Shown: positions 1 through 9,225 of the stretch, piece after piece
Layout of the letters: every line of letters starts with the position of its first letter
How positions within the stretch are numbered: the first letter of the stretch is position 1
DNA from: Vibrio pectenicida
Lineage (GTDB): Bacteria > Pseudomonadota > Gammaproteobacteria > Enterobacterales > Vibrionaceae
DNA: 64,000 nucleotides
NCBI GenBank assembly: GCA_024347015.1
Contig: AP024889.1
Span: forward strand, 2,542,001 to 2,606,000
Reading direction: 5' to 3'
The notes under the pieces: generated by a model
Database searches by the model: none
The model's input: only the letters and a program-made list of their open reading frames with translations
What the model was told of the DNA's origin: nothing
Made by a program: the position numbers and the translations under genes

Positions 1-313
1 TTTTGATGCCATAAATACCAAACAATGCTTCCCAAGTTTGGATAAGTTGACTTTGACCGACTGCGGCAAGAAGCTGCTTGTTCGCCATGGAGTTAGCTAG
101 TGTGGGATAATCTAAGTGTTCTCGCCCAGCAGCTATAGCCCCTGAAGAAACCATTACGACAGAGTGACCTTGCTTTTTTAATTCTGAACATTGCCTTGCT
201 AACTCTACCATGTGAGATCTATCTAGCGCCGATGTACCACCAGTTAATACACTGGTACCTAATTTAATAACAACGGTTTGACGACTCGCAACATGTGCGC
301 ATTTTTGATTCAT
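1..313 (-). CDS. proB: Glutamate 5-kinase, N-terminal part (cut by window edge)
   Basis: About 104 N-terminal residues are present, read from an ATG at 313. They include the amino-acid-kinase signature [13 protein letters not shown] and the segment [15 protein letters not shown], both typical of ProB, which phosphorylates glutamate as the first step of proline synthesis. The C-terminal catalytic part and any PUA domain lie outside the window. It is preceded on the same strand by crl, with a hairpin terminator in between, so it is probably transcribed separately from crl. Identification is firm for the family; the completeness of the gene cannot be judged. Confidence 0.9.
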   Translation of the reverse strand, partial: MNQKCAHVASRQTVVIKLGTSVLTGGTSALDRSHMVELARQCSELKKQGHSVVMVSSGAIAAGREHLDYPTLANSMANKQLLAAVGQSQLIQTWEALFGIYGIK

Positions 314-447
314 TGTCTATCTGCTATGAAAATTAAAATAGTCTATTCACTAGGGTCTGTTGTCCCTAGCTAAGCAATCAAGTTGATTGATCACTGCTAG
401 TTGTTCTGAACATAGTGTTGTAACAATCAAAGCAGAAATTAACAAGC

Positions 448-477
448 AGAAAAGGCGCTACTTAGCGCCTTTTTTAA
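448..477. terminator. Hairpin terminator between crl and proB
   Basis: AAAAGGCGCTA and TAGCGCCTTTT form a perfect stem with a two-base centre, followed by a T run on the plus strand and a shorter T run on the minus strand. It lies 26 bases beyond the crl stop and most probably ends the crl transcript. Confidence 0.8.
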
Positions 478-502
478 TCTAAAAACATATTAAAAGATTT
501 AT

Positions 503-892
503 TTAAACAAATTCAGTAGATTCTTTATGAAAGTCAAGAGTCATACCAAATTGAGTAGCAAGAGTATCGATAAGCTTTTTATGAAAACCTTCTTGAGTAC
601 GGTAGACTTCCGCAATTGCTTTTTTAGGTAGCTTCTCGTCCATCCAGTCTCCTTGGGCATCATATAAACCAATGCAATATTTTGCCTCGAATGCTTCCCC
701 CTCTTGCTCTAGTTCTAACCACCACCCCCAAAACTCTCGTTCTTCTGGTGATTTCTTGTCATTAACGCACACAGAAAGACAATCGAACAAATATTTACCT
801 TGTTCACATTGTGCCTCTCTTAGATAAGGGCCAATTGCTTTTAGCGTAGATAGTAAACGGTAATGGGTTGGATTTTTTGGCTGTTCAGACAT
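503..892 (-). CDS. crl: Sigma factor-binding protein Crl
   Basis: The 129-residue product matches Crl in length and in the Trp-rich core ([13 protein letters not shown], around residues 53-65). Crl binds RpoS and helps it assemble with core RNA polymerase, favouring stationary-phase and stress transcription. It sits between frsA and proB, the usual Vibrio and enteric neighbourhood. The ATG at 892 is the natural start because the reading begins directly with the conserved N-terminus. It is a single-gene unit: the next upstream gene, frsA, ends 107 bases away and a strong terminator follows. Nothing unusual is seen. Confidence 0.9.
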   Translation of the reverse strand: MSEQPKNPTHYRLLSTLKAIGPYLREAQCEQGKYLFDCLSVCVNDKKSPEEREFWGWWLELEQEGEAFEAKYCIGLYDAQGDWMDEKLPKKAIAEVYRTQEGFHKKLIDTLATQFGMTLDFHKESTEFV

Positions 893-999
893 AATGAATC
901 TCCATATTCAATATCTGTTGTAATTATGATGAGCAAAAATCAGGACCACTTTGTTTGGGCATCGCCCATATATAAGTGTTGACTAATTTATGTATTTTG

Positions 1000-2247
1000 T
1001 CATCTAATTAACTCATCCTCCAACCATTTGATCGCCAAATCGAGGGATTGCTCATACCCCTGTGTAATTGTTTTTGCGCTGATTTTCTTTGCTTTTCCAT
1101 AGTCGCTAAATAATGCAACTAACTGATTATCACTATGGGGAGAGACAGGATCATTTTCTAAACTCATCGCTAAAATAGGAACTTTGGTTTTGCGACTCGA
1201 CAGTATGCCCTGAACTTTAAGCGACCAAGCCATGAGTTGTCCTGCTAAACTATTAATATCCACTGCATTTTTACCGAGACGAGAAGCCAGAACATCAAGG
1301 TACATCTTAGGCATTTTTTTCAATTTCTCTGGCGAGGAAAGAACATCATGAATTGGAGCTCCCAGACTGACACAAGCTTTCAGTTTGTCTTGCTCAACAA
1401 ATGAAAGCCTCACCATCGCATTGCCTCCAAAACGAAAACCTAACAAACCCACTCTATGATGATCCACCCATGGAATATGAAACAGTTCATTAAGAACAAC
1501 TTGATGTAAGCGAGAGGTATCTTCAGTCAATGACCAATGATTGTTATGTCCTATTGAAGGCATATCAACAGTCAACATCGCAATATTTTTTGCCGCTAGG
1601 TGATTTCGAAAAAGCTTCCAAAGATCCGTTTGTAGGCTATCCAATCCAGCACTGACCATGACAACAGGCTGCGGTTTGTCTGTACTAGTTAAATGTAAAT
1701 GAGCAATAATACGTTTATTTTGAAATGGAATTTCTAATTTTTTAACTATATATTGTGTTTTTTTGGCAGCTTCTGAATAAGCATTGCTAGCAAGAACCTG
1801 AGCTTGAGATGCTAAGTTGTCATTATTAAGATGAGGATAACCTGCAATACTAAAACACAAAGACGCATTAAATAACTCATCAGCAGCGTCTTCACCCTCA
1901 AGTTCATTAGAACGTTTGGTATGCAACATACCCAATTTAGTCCACTCGTAAGTCCAGTTCCCGCTATGATATCCCATCACAGTATCGAGCCATTCATCAT
2001 GGCTCCTCGAATGCTTGGAAAAAGCTATTTTAGCTAAAACAGCTTCAGCTTCTATTGGATCGACACCTTGCCATGTCCACTGCATTCGCTGCATATTCCG
2101 ATACCATTTAGAACCATCCCTCTCACGCTTATCATCCAATATTTTCTGACTGCTTGGCATGTAGTGAGTAAGCGAAGACGTTTCTCTGGCTTGCTTGTGA
2201 TTGGTGAACAGTGTTTCTGAGAGGTTTTTACTCACTTCTTCAGACAT
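1000..2247 (-). CDS. frsA: FrsA-family alpha/beta hydrolase
   Basis: The 415-residue length and the position between crl and gpt fit FrsA (formerly YafA), a cytosolic alpha/beta-hydrolase-fold protein. The C-terminal half (from about residue 165) carries the hydrolase core, including PVVMVSAGLDSLQTDLW and VGLLGFRFGGNA. The latter occupies the nucleophile-elbow position but reads G-F-R-F-G-G, with no serine nucleophile, so a classic esterase triad is not evident. FrsA is described as binding glucose-specific enzyme IIA of the phosphotransferase system and influencing fermentation/respiration balance; an enzymatic role has been debated. Family assignment is good, the reaction is uncertain. Confidence 0.85.
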   Translation of the reverse strand: MSEEVSKNLSETLFTNHKQARETSSLTHYMPSSQKILDDKRERDGSKWYRNMQRMQWTWQGVDPIEAEAVLAKIAFSKHSRSHDEWLDTVMGYHSGNWTYEWTKLGMLHTKRSNELEGEDAADELFNASLCFSIAGYPHLNNDNLASQAQVLASNAYSEAAKKTQYIVKKLEIPFQNKRIIAHLHLTSTDKPQPVVMVSAGLDSLQTDLWKLFRNHLAAKNIAMLTVDMPSIGHNNHWSLTEDTSRLHQVVLNELFHIPWVDHHRVGLLGFRFGGNAMVRLSFVEQDKLKACVSLGAPIHDVLSSPEKLKKMPKMYLDVLASRLGKNAVDINSLAGQLMAWSLKVQGILSSRKTKVPILAMSLENDPVSPHSDNQLVALFSDYGKAKKISAKTITQGYEQSLDLAIKWLEDELIR

Positions 2248-2379
2248 AACATGGCCTAATCATAAAGTTTCCTACATTGTATACTTGAGTGGCGTTAAAA
2301 ATCAGCTTTGAATTATCATTTAATGTACAAGCTAACACTTAGCTACGCATGTATTAGCACTATGGCTAAATGCAGCTGA

Positions 2380-2410
2380 AAACAAAAGTGATCCTCTAAG
2401 GACCACTTCA
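2380..2410 (-). terminator. Rho-independent terminator after gpt
   Basis: On the minus strand AAGTGGTCCT pairs with AGGATCACTT (one G-T pair) over a three-base loop, followed by TTTTGTTTT. It lies about 65 bases beyond the gpt stop. Confidence 0.7.
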
Positions 2411-2474
2411 TTCAATCATTGATTTAGACAACTGTTCTCAACGAGAAAAGCAATTTTAGTTGCACTACAGCAAA

Positions 2475-2939
2475 TTACTTCTGCTTGCGATTAATTGGTT
2501 CGACATACTGGATTGACATATCCCAAGGTTGCTCAATCCAAGTTTTTTGTTCAATATCAACAACGTAATCATCAAGAAGAAGGGCACCAGATGGCTTGGC
2601 ACAAACGGCAATAAGCTTAGCTCTTGGGTAAAGTTCCCGTAGCTTACGTGCAGTATCTCCACTATCAACTAGATCTTCAATAATTAGAAAACCCTCACCA
2701 TCTCCCTCCGGTGCTTTGAGTACACTCATGTCACGCTGATGATCATGATCGTAACTAGAGATACAAATGGTGTCGACATAACGAATACCAAGTTCGCGTG
2801 CTAGAATAGCACCGGGGACAAGGCCACCTCGACTCACTGCCCATATTCCTTTCCACTGTTCAGCAGGCATTTGCTTTTCAGCGAGTTCTCGGCAGTAGGC
2901 ATGCATTTGATCCCACGTAATAATGAACTTCTTAGTCAT
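2475..2939 (-). CDS. gpt: Xanthine-guanine phosphoribosyltransferase
   Basis: The 154-residue product has the type I phosphoribosyltransferase PRPP-binding loop [10 protein letters not shown] at residues 88-97 and the N-terminal [15 protein letters not shown] segment (36-50). Length and motifs fit Gpt, which salvages guanine, xanthine and hypoxanthine to nucleotides at the inner face of the membrane. It lies 70 bases downstream of a purine-type NCS2 permease on the same strand, so uptake and salvage are physically paired. An 11-base inverted repeat fills the gap and may separate or modulate the two transcripts. Confidence 0.93.
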   Translation of the reverse strand: MTKKFIITWDQMHAYCRELAEKQMPAEQWKGIWAVSRGGLVPGAILARELGIRYVDTICISSYDHDHQRDMSVLKAPEGDGEGFLIIEDLVDSGDTARKLRELYPRAKLIAVCAKPSGALLLDDYVVDIEQKTWIEQPWDMSIQYVEPINRKQK

Positions 2940-2959
2940 TGTAATAACCCAATTATTTG

Positions 2960-2999
2960 ACAGATTATCCTACCGCTAACTAATAGTGGGATAATCTGT
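2960..2999. repeat. 11-bp inverted repeat between the purine permease and gpt
   Basis: ACAGATTATCC (2960-2970) and GGATAATCTGT (2989-2999) are perfect inverted copies around an 18-base spacer. The element lies between the permease stop and the gpt start. No long T run follows on the minus strand, so it could be a weak terminator/attenuator, an mRNA-processing hairpin or an operator. Function is not established. Confidence 0.6.
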
Positions 3000-3009
3000 A
3001 TTAAAACCG

Positions 3010-4299
3010 CTATGCCAACATATATTTGAGGATAAAGATTATCGACATAACCCAAACGCTAAGGGAAACATCTCGACCTTTACCACTACATAACTTAATT
3101 GCAGCATAAGCAATAAAACCTAAAGAAATGCCTTCAGCAATTGAGAAAGTCAAAGGCATAAGAAGACAGGTAACAACAACGGGGGCAGCTTCTGTCAAAT
3201 CTCGCCAGTCAATGCTAGCTAAACCTGATAACATCAAAATAGCCACATAAAACAATGCACCAGCCGTCGCATAAGCTGGAATCATACCCGCCAAAGGTGA
3301 AAAGAATAAAGCAAGTAGAAACAAAATACCAACGACAACAGCCGTTAAACCCGTTCGCCCACCAGCAGCAACGCCAGATACACTCTCAATATACGATGTG
3401 GTATTTGATGTACCGAGTAATGCGCCTACAGATGTAGCCGTTGAATCAGCTAATAAAGCTTTGCTCAAGCGAGGAATTTTGCCATCTTTATCCATTAAAC
3501 CTGCTTTCTGTGTAACACCAACCAAGGTTCCCGCGGTATCAAACAAATCAACAAATAAGAAAGCAAAAACGACCGAAATCATCCCAACTTCAAACACAGC
3601 AGAAAAATCGAGTTGTAAGAAAGTTGGCGCAATACTCGGTGGAGCCGACATAATGCCTGCCCATTGTATATCACCAAAAGCTAAGCCTAAGCCAGTAACA
3701 ACCAAAATAGCAATCATGACGGCACCTTTTACACCTCGATTAACTAAAGCAATTGTCAAGAAAAAACCCACTGCTGCTAGTACTGCAGGTAAGGATGTAA
3801 TCGCTCCTAAGGACACTAAGGTAGCTGGGTTATCAACCACAATTCCTGCATTTTTTAATGCGATAAAAGCAAGAAAAAGCCCAATACCTGCCGAGATACC
3901 AGTGCGTAAAGACAGAGGAATAGAATGTATTATCCACTCACGAATTTTAAACACACTCAATAGAATGAAGAGCAGACCAGAAACAAATACCGCAGCTAAA
4001 GCGACTTGCCACGTATAACCCATGCCAAGAACAACAGCATACGTAAAGAAAGCATTCAGTCCCATACCCGGCGCTTGTGCAATAGGATAGTTTGCGAAAA
4101 AACCCATTATAAAACAACCAATTGCAGCCGCTAAACACGTTGCTACAAATACTGCACCATGATCCATACCTGCATCGGCTAAAATTGCAGGGTTAACAAA
4201 AATGATGTATGCCATGGTCAGGAAAGTCGTTAGACCGGCAATGATCTCAGTTTTTACGTTCGTGCCGTGCTCGCTGAGTTTAAAGATTTTTTCGAACAT
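3010..4299 (-). CDS. NCS2-family purine permease (adenine or guanine/hypoxanthine type)
   Basis: The 429-residue, strongly hydrophobic protein starts MFEKIFKLSEHGTNVKTEIIAGLTTFLTMAYIIFVNP, the typical opening of AzgA-like NCS2 transporters. It also contains FVDLFDTAGTLVGVTQKAG and a downstream GTSNTTSYIESVSGVAAGGRTG segment, both characteristic of this group, which imports purine bases by proton symport through the inner membrane. About 12-14 membrane segments are visible. It precedes gpt, the salvage enzyme for such bases, and a PurR-type palindrome lies 22 bases upstream of its ATG. The exact substrate cannot be read from sequence. Confidence 0.87.
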   Translation of the reverse strand: MFEKIFKLSEHGTNVKTEIIAGLTTFLTMAYIIFVNPAILADAGMDHGAVFVATCLAAAIGCFIMGFFANYPIAQAPGMGLNAFFTYAVVLGMGYTWQVALAAVFVSGLLFILLSVFKIREWIIHSIPLSLRTGISAGIGLFLAFIALKNAGIVVDNPATLVSLGAITSLPAVLAAVGFFLTIALVNRGVKGAVMIAILVVTGLGLAFGDIQWAGIMSAPPSIAPTFLQLDFSAVFEVGMISVVFAFLFVDLFDTAGTLVGVTQKAGLMDKDGKIPRLSKALLADSTATSVGALLGTSNTTSYIESVSGVAAGGRTGLTAVVVGILFLLALFFSPLAGMIPAYATAGALFYVAILMLSGLASIDWRDLTEAAPVVVTCLLMPLTFSIAEGISLGFIAYAAIKLCSGKGRDVSLSVWVMSIIFILKYMLA

Positions 4300-4320
4300 A
4301 ATCGAGTTCCAAAGGTGAAA

Positions 4321-4336
4321 AAGTAAACGGTTGCGT
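4321..4336 (-). promoter_or_regulatory. PurR-like operator upstream of the purine permease
   Basis: Read on the minus strand the 16 bases are ACGCAACCGTTTACTT, close to the known gamma-proteobacterial PurR consensus ACGCAAACGTTTNCGT. It lies 22 bases upstream of the permease ATG. This suggests repression by PurR when hypoxanthine or guanine is plentiful. It is a motif match only. Confidence 0.55.
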
Positions 4337-4721
4337 AATCGATTGGCGGGATTATAGAGTCTAACATTTTCAAATTCCAGATAGATTTGAGTTCCAATGG
4401 AGTATTCTATTTTTAGAACTACAACTCAAATAACATTACATCTTGTTTATCAAGACAAAAATACCTTAAAACTCAACCTCGTGTAATTAAATTACATAAT
4501 AATTAGCTAAAACAACTCTTACATAAACAATAATTATCAAACCTCGCCAACGTGACACTTATGTGACAGAAAAACAATTTTTTGCTCACTTTTACTACTA
4601 CACAACATCGGGTGGTGATATTCTCAGGAGTTAGAGTTCGTCGGCTAAACAAGCCTTGCACCATGGTGAGGTTTTAAAGTCATTTGCCAAAACTTTCCTC
4701 ACCACAGTTAAGGAGTCATCT
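4337..4721. other. Divergent intergenic region, purine permease / pepD
   Basis: This AT-rich stretch separates the purine permease from pepD and must carry both promoters. GTGACA occurs twice about 11 bases apart near 4551-4566. No gene, RNA or strong hairpin was recognised apart from the PurR-like box listed separately. Confidence 0.5.
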
Positions 4722-6194
4722 GTGTCTGAATTCCATTCTGAAATAAGCAACTTATCACCTAGCCTTGTATGGCAGTTTTTCGACAAAATTTGCTCCATCC
4801 CACATCCTTCTAAACATGAGGAAGCACTAGCTCAGTACATAATAGGCTGGGCCAAAGAGCAGAACTTGGCCGTTCGAAGAGATACCGTGGGTAATGTATT
4901 TATCAAAAAACCTGCAACACCTGGTATGGAAAATAAGAAAGGGGTCGTACTACAAGCCCATATTGATATGGTCCCGCAGAAAAATGAGGACACCGTCCAT
5001 GATTTCACTAAGGATCCAATCCAGCCTTACATTGATGGCGAGTGGGTGACAGCGAAAGGCACAACGCTTGGTGCAGATAACGGCATGGGTATGGCGTCAT
5101 GTTTATCTGTACTCGCTTCTAATGATATCAAGCATGGACCATTAGAAGTCTTGCTGACTATCGATGAAGAAGCAGGTATGACAGGTGCTTTTGGGCTGGA
5201 AGCTGGTTGGCTAGAAGGAGAGATCTTACTCAATACTGATTCCGAACAAGAAGGTGAAGTATACATGGGTTGCGCTGGTGGTGTTGATGGTGAAATAGCT
5301 TTCGACATTCAACGCGAAGCGATTCCCAATGGCTACACTACTCGTCAGCTTACTATGAAAGGTCTAAAGGGTGGGCACTCTGGCTGTGATATACATACCG
5401 GTCGAAGCAACGCCAACAAACTCGTTGCTCGCTTTCTTGCCGGTCACGCTCAAGAGTTAGATCTACGTTTGATTGAATTTCGTGGAGGGAGCCTTCGCAA
5501 TGCTATCCCTCGTGAGGCTTTCGTTACCGTCGCTATACCTGCTGAAAATGAATCTAAATTGGCAGACTTATTCAATGCATATACTGACCAAATACAACAA
5601 GAATTAGGAAAAACGGAAACCAGCATCATTTCTCTTAATCAAGAAATAGAACCGACAGAAAAAATGATCTCCGTAGCCGACCAACAGCGCTTTATTGCAG
5701 CACTTAATGCATGCCCTAATGGGGTTATCCGTATGAGTGATGAGATAGAAGGTGTGGTCGAAACGTCACTCAATGTGGGGGTTATCAGTACTGAAGTCAA
5801 CACGATTAAGATACTTTGCCTTGTTCGCTCTTTAATCGACTCTGGTCGTAGTCAAGTAGAAAGCATGCTTACCTCAATTGCAGAGCTTGCCAATGCTAGC
5901 ATTAAATTTTCTGGAGCTTATCCTGGTTGGAAGCCAGACGCAGACTCGGAGATTATGTCCATTTTTCGCGAAATGTATCAAGGCATCTATGGCCATAAAC
6001 CAAACATTATGGTTATCCACGCAGGTCTCGAATGTGGCTTATTTAAAAATCCTTATCCAAATATGGATATGGTCTCATTTGGCCCGACCATAAAATTCCC
6101 CCACTCTCCAGATGAGAAAGTAAAAATAGATACAGTCGCGCTATATTGGGAGCAAATGGTAGCTTTGCTTGAAGCTATTCCAGAAAAAAACTAG
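4722..6194 (+). CDS. pepD: Aminoacyl-histidine dipeptidase (peptidase D, M20 family)
   Basis: The start is placed at the GTG at 4722, six bases after AAGGAG at 4710-4715, although an in-frame ATG exists at 4656. This gives 490 residues, the length of the Vibrio enzyme. From this start the di-zinc site of M20 peptidases falls at His80, Asp82 (AHIDM), Asp119 (GADNG) and Glu149/Glu150 (TIDEEAG), the numbering known for V. alginolyticus PepD. PepD is a cytosolic metallopeptidase that cleaves Xaa-His dipeptides such as carnosine. It is transcribed alone and ends at a strong bidirectional hairpin. Confidence 0.95.
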   Translation: MSEFHSEISNLSPSLVWQFFDKICSIPHPSKHEEALAQYIIGWAKEQNLAVRRDTVGNVFIKKPATPGMENKKGVVLQAHIDMVPQKNEDTVHDFTKDPIQPYIDGEWVTAKGTTLGADNGMGMASCLSVLASNDIKHGPLEVLLTIDEEAGMTGAFGLEAGWLEGEILLNTDSEQEGEVYMGCAGGVDGEIAFDIQREAIPNGYTTRQLTMKGLKGGHSGCDIHTGRSNANKLVARFLAGHAQELDLRLIEFRGGSLRNAIPREAFVTVAIPAENESKLADLFNAYTDQIQQELGKTETSIISLNQEIEPTEKMISVADQQRFIAALNACPNGVIRMSDEIEGVVETSLNVGVISTEVNTIKILCLVRSLIDSGRSQVESMLTSIAELANASIKFSGAYPGWKPDADSEIMSIFREMYQGIYGHKPNIMVIHAGLECGLFKNPYPNMDMVSFGPTIKFPHSPDEKVKIDTVALYWEQMVALLEAIPEKN

Positions 6195-6211
6195 CCTCTT
6201 TCCCTTCCAAA

Positions 6212-6244
6212 GCAAACAAGACCTTATAAAAAGGTCTTGTTTGC
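6212..6244. terminator. Bidirectional terminator between pepD and the Na+ transporter gene
   Basis: GCAAACAAGACCTT and AAGGTCTTGTTTGC form a perfect 14-bp stem with a five-base loop between two convergent genes, with A/T-rich flanks that serve both strands. Confidence 0.85.
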
Positions 6245-6250
6245 AATTCG

Positions 6251-7618
6251 TTATGAGCTAAACGAAGCCCAAATAACGGTTATAACTAAAATAGGGCAAA
6301 CAAACTTAACATAGAGTGGCCAAAATCTTCCAAACCAACCTAAAGTAAATTCTGGGCAACCCTGTTCTAATTCTTTGATTTTGGAGTGACGATTCCAAAC
6401 CCAACCACCAAATACACAAAACAAAAGTGCAGCAACAGGCTGAAGGTATTGGGTTGCTGCTGTTGCAACTAATCCAAACAAACTGCCAAAATTGAATACT
6501 ATTACTGTACTAAATAACGCAATCAGACCACCTAGAACCCAACTAGTCGTACTGCGCTTGGTTTTAAATCTCTCGCCAACTAAAGCAACTGGGCATTCTA
6601 ACATCGAAATAGAGGATGTTAACGCCGCAATTATCAATAAAGTAAAGAACACTATCGCAAATAACTGCCCCAACAAACCTAAGCTATCAAACATCAAAGG
6701 AAGAACAGTAAATACTAGTGTATCCGAGCTCAGTAGGGCACCATCTTCGGCATAGATCTGGACACCTTTATGCATAGCAACAAACATAGCAGGCATCACC
6801 ACTAATCCAGCGATGAATGCCACCAAGGTATCAACAAGCGTAACGTGCATCGCCATCTTGGGTAGATTTTCTTTCTTACTGAGATAAGAACCATAAATAA
6901 GCATAGAACAGCCACCAATTGTCAAGGAGAAGAAGCCTTGCCCCATAGCAGCCAAGATCAATTTACCATCCATTATCTTATTAAAATCGGGGACCAGATA
7001 ATGCTGCAACCCTTCTGTTGCACCAGTTTGAGTCATGATATAAACGAACAACAACCCAAAAAGAATAAATAGTGCAGGCATAAGACGAGTTGACCATTTT
7101 TCAATACCTTGCTTTACGCCACCTTGAACTATCAAGATTGTCAGCACATAAAAAACCAAAGTACCAAATAAATTGCGCTCGACACTAAAACCTTGCAGCC
7201 ACTCTGTTGCCAATTCTATACCTGCAACTTCAGTGATAGCACCTAAGAGAAAACATATAAGCCAGCCTCCAACAATACTGTAAAAGGCGAGCACCAAACT
7301 GGGTACACTCAAACCAATCCAGCCAACCATAGCACCAAACTTTTTCATTGTTTGGTTAGACGTTAGGGAACGCATACTATCGACTGGGTTAGCTTGCCCA
7401 TGACGGCCAATAGCCATCTCAACAACAAGCATCGGAAAAGCAACGGTCAAAATCATGATTAGGTAGACGAGTAAGAAGGCCCCTCCCCCATTACTTGCTG
7501 CCTGAGTAGGAAAACCCCATATATTACCTAACCCAACAGCAGCGCCTGCTGCCGCTAAAATAAAGCCTAAACGAGAGCCAAAGTGCTCCCGAGATTCGAA
7601 GTTGTCTGTGGGTGTCAT
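6251..7618 (-). CDS. Sodium-dependent transporter, NSS/SNF family
   Basis: The 455-residue membrane protein opens with REHFGSRLGFILAAAGAAVGLGNIWGFP, the hallmark of bacterial neurotransmitter:sodium symporter homologues of the LeuT type, whose unwound first helix holds the sodium and substrate sites. About 11-12 hydrophobic segments follow. Members carry amino acids or related compounds into the cell with Na+, which fits a marine bacterium with a primary Na+ pump (nqr operon in this window). The substrate cannot be inferred. It is convergent with pepD and shares its terminator. Confidence 0.88.
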   Translation of the reverse strand: MTPTDNFESREHFGSRLGFILAAAGAAVGLGNIWGFPTQAASNGGGAFLLVYLIMILTVAFPMLVVEMAIGRHGQANPVDSMRSLTSNQTMKKFGAMVGWIGLSVPSLVLAFYSIVGGWLICFLLGAITEVAGIELATEWLQGFSVERNLFGTLVFYVLTILIVQGGVKQGIEKWSTRLMPALFILFGLLFVYIMTQTGATEGLQHYLVPDFNKIMDGKLILAAMGQGFFSLTIGGCSMLIYGSYLSKKENLPKMAMHVTLVDTLVAFIAGLVVMPAMFVAMHKGVQIYAEDGALLSSDTLVFTVLPLMFDSLGLLGQLFAIVFFTLLIIAALTSSISMLECPVALVGERFKTKRSTTSWVLGGLIALFSTVIVFNFGSLFGLVATAATQYLQPVAALLFCVFGGWVWNRHSKIKELEQGCPEFTLGWFGRFWPLYVKFVCPILVITVIWASFSS

Positions 7619-7809
7619 ACGACCTTAAGTACCGCATCTATAAACTAGTTGGCTAGTACGATATTACAATCTTTCATTACACTCCAGAGATATAAGGTAC
7701 TAATCATTACTTACTCAGAAAAAAACACATCACAGAACGTAAATAGTTCTTTACAAAAATAATTACTCTATCAATAAGTATCTAATTAAATAGAAAAAGA
7801 ATGGTGTAT

Positions 7810-7840
7810 ACATAAAGAGCGCCTAAAGCGCTCTATCAAA
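7810..7840 (-). terminator. Hairpin after the YggN-like gene
   Basis: AGAGCGC (7816-7822) pairs with GCGCTCT (7828-7834) over a five-base loop, followed on the minus strand by a short TTTATG run. It is about 35 bases past the YggN-like stop. Confidence 0.55.
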
Positions 7841-7869
7841 AATATCTAACTCATAGTTTCAGGAGCAAG

Positions 7870-8616
7870 TTAAATAGTAAATACCTGATAATCTTGAAGC
7901 TGTGGGATTATCTGATGCAGTTCTTTTTCTTCCTGGGCAAGATCATCCAAAGAGTCACAAAACTCTTGGCTTTGCTTCTCTACTTCTCCAGCATGCTTTT
8001 TGAGTCGAGTCGCTATCCGCTCCTTAAGCTCACTCATAGTTTCAGCCATTTGAGTCAGGTTGATCCCATCTTCAGCTTTCATTTTCTCAGACATCGCCGT
8101 GAAAGCACTCGATATAAATTCTTGATTAAAAAGTTTTTTTGCATTTTCAAAGTCTTGAGACCAAGTTTCGCTTAAAGACGAAAAACTATCTGCTGGTAGA
8201 ATTAAATCTCCTTCTTTGTAGTACCTTTGTTCAATGTCGGCGTAGAACTCTTGCATCGATGCTTTAACACTTTCAAACGCATCTGGCGCATCAAAACTTC
8301 TACCTACATCATCTATGATATCGTTTGCAAGCGTGAGTCCATCACGAGCAATTTGTTTCGCGCGCGGAAGGTAGTCATTCAAATGAGCACGATAGTCTGA
8401 GATTGCCTGTTTTTGTTCAGGCTCTAGGACCACTTCCTTCCCTTCAATCAAGAGTCTGTTATCCGAATCAACCACTGCTGTATTACCACTTTCCTGATGA
8501 ATCTCTAGCCTCTCGCCATTTAGCTTAATATCGCTTTTTAAGTCGACTTTACATTGAGCAGCATTGACTTGGCTCACCATTATCAGCAGAGGTATCGTCA
8601 AAAACACTTGTTTCAT
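7870..8616 (-). CDS. YggN-like (DUF2884) secreted protein of unknown function
   Basis: The ATG at 8616 is preferred over one 39 bases upstream because it begins directly with a signal peptide (MKQVFLTIPLLIMVSQVNAA, cleavage likely after residue 20). The product is then 248 residues. The mature part is rich in charged, helical sequence with several predicted coiled-coil-like stretches and two cysteines near the ends (AQCKVDL; EFCDSLDD), which could form a disulfide. Overall pattern and length match the DUF2884/YggN group of periplasmic proteins. No function is known for the family. It is transcribed in the same direction as the GreA/GreB-like gene 57 bases upstream. Confidence 0.75.
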   Translation of the reverse strand: MKQVFLTIPLLIMVSQVNAAQCKVDLKSDIKLNGERLEIHQESGNTAVVDSDNRLLIEGKEVVLEPEQKQAISDYRAHLNDYLPRAKQIARDGLTLANDIIDDVGRSFDAPDAFESVKASMQEFYADIEQRYYKEGDLILPADSFSSLSETWSQDFENAKKLFNQEFISSAFTAMSEKMKAEDGINLTQMAETMSELKERIATRLKKHAGEVEKQSQEFCDSLDDLAQEEKELHQIIPQLQDYQVFTI

Positions 8617-8673
8617 TTTTATCTCGCTTTGTTGAATACTTCCAAACCGTACCAAACAATTTGCCTTCTTGCG

Positions 8674-9150
8674 TCAAATTATTGTATCGATTTGATAACT
8701 AAAACTTGCTTGACCCACATTATATTCAGCTTCATCACCGATAGATTTACCTTTTAGCGCCTGCCCAAGGGGAGAATTTAATGTCACTAGCATCACTCGT
8801 TGCTGCTGATAATCTACTTTTAAACCTCCCGCACAAGGTGCTACAAAAAACCACTTAGGCTCATCATTGTCATCCAAAAGGCCAACCAAACTCCCAAGTG
8901 TCACAACTTCACTCTTTTGAGGTAACTGCAATTGTTTCATCTGGCTAAGCTCACGCTCACACTCTTCAACCCGCATAGCTTGACCATGAGCTAAGTAAGA
9001 AGCTTCTAAAGCTAAAGTATCGTATTTATGTTCAGGAACCGTTTGTTCATCGGTTGCCGATTCAATCGCTCTTTGCGTCGCACTATGTGCTATAGACAAA
9101 GAATTTTCCATCTCTAGTAATATTGCTTGCAGTAGCTCAAACTTATTCAT
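8674..9150 (-). CDS. GreA/GreB-family transcription factor-like protein
   Basis: Starting at the ATG at 9150 (MNKFELLQAILLEMENSL) the product has 158 residues. An N-terminal helical region (about 1-75) that could form the Gre coiled coil precedes a C-terminal FKBP-like domain with NSPLGQALKGKSIGDEAEYNVG, the typical GreA/GreB/Rnk ending. It lacks the extended acidic coiled-coil tip of the canonical cleavage factors as far as I can see, so whether it rescues backtracked RNA polymerase is uncertain. It sits divergently from recQ with a 75-base gap. Confidence 0.8.
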   Translation of the reverse strand: MNKFELLQAILLEMENSLSIAHSATQRAIESATDEQTVPEHKYDTLALEASYLAHGQAMRVEECERELSQMKQLQLPQKSEVVTLGSLVGLLDDNDEPKWFFVAPCAGGLKVDYQQQRVMLVTLNSPLGQALKGKSIGDEAEYNVGQASFSYQIDTII

Positions 9151-9225
9151 ACTAAAACCATGTTCCTCAGCCAATATTCTCTCTAGAATACTATCTCATG
9201 AGCCCAAGTCATACTGATAGCAAAA

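Noticed and set aside
3398..4018. 206-codon plus-strand frame inside the purine permease
   Set aside because: Antisense shadow of a well-conserved gene; composition (Lys/Thr/Pro-rich) is typical of antisense to membrane-protein codons and there is no ribosome site.
4656..4721. Extended N-terminus of PepD from the ATG at 4656
   Set aside because: The GTG at 4722 has a strong ribosome site and puts the metal ligands at the known Vibrio PepD positions.
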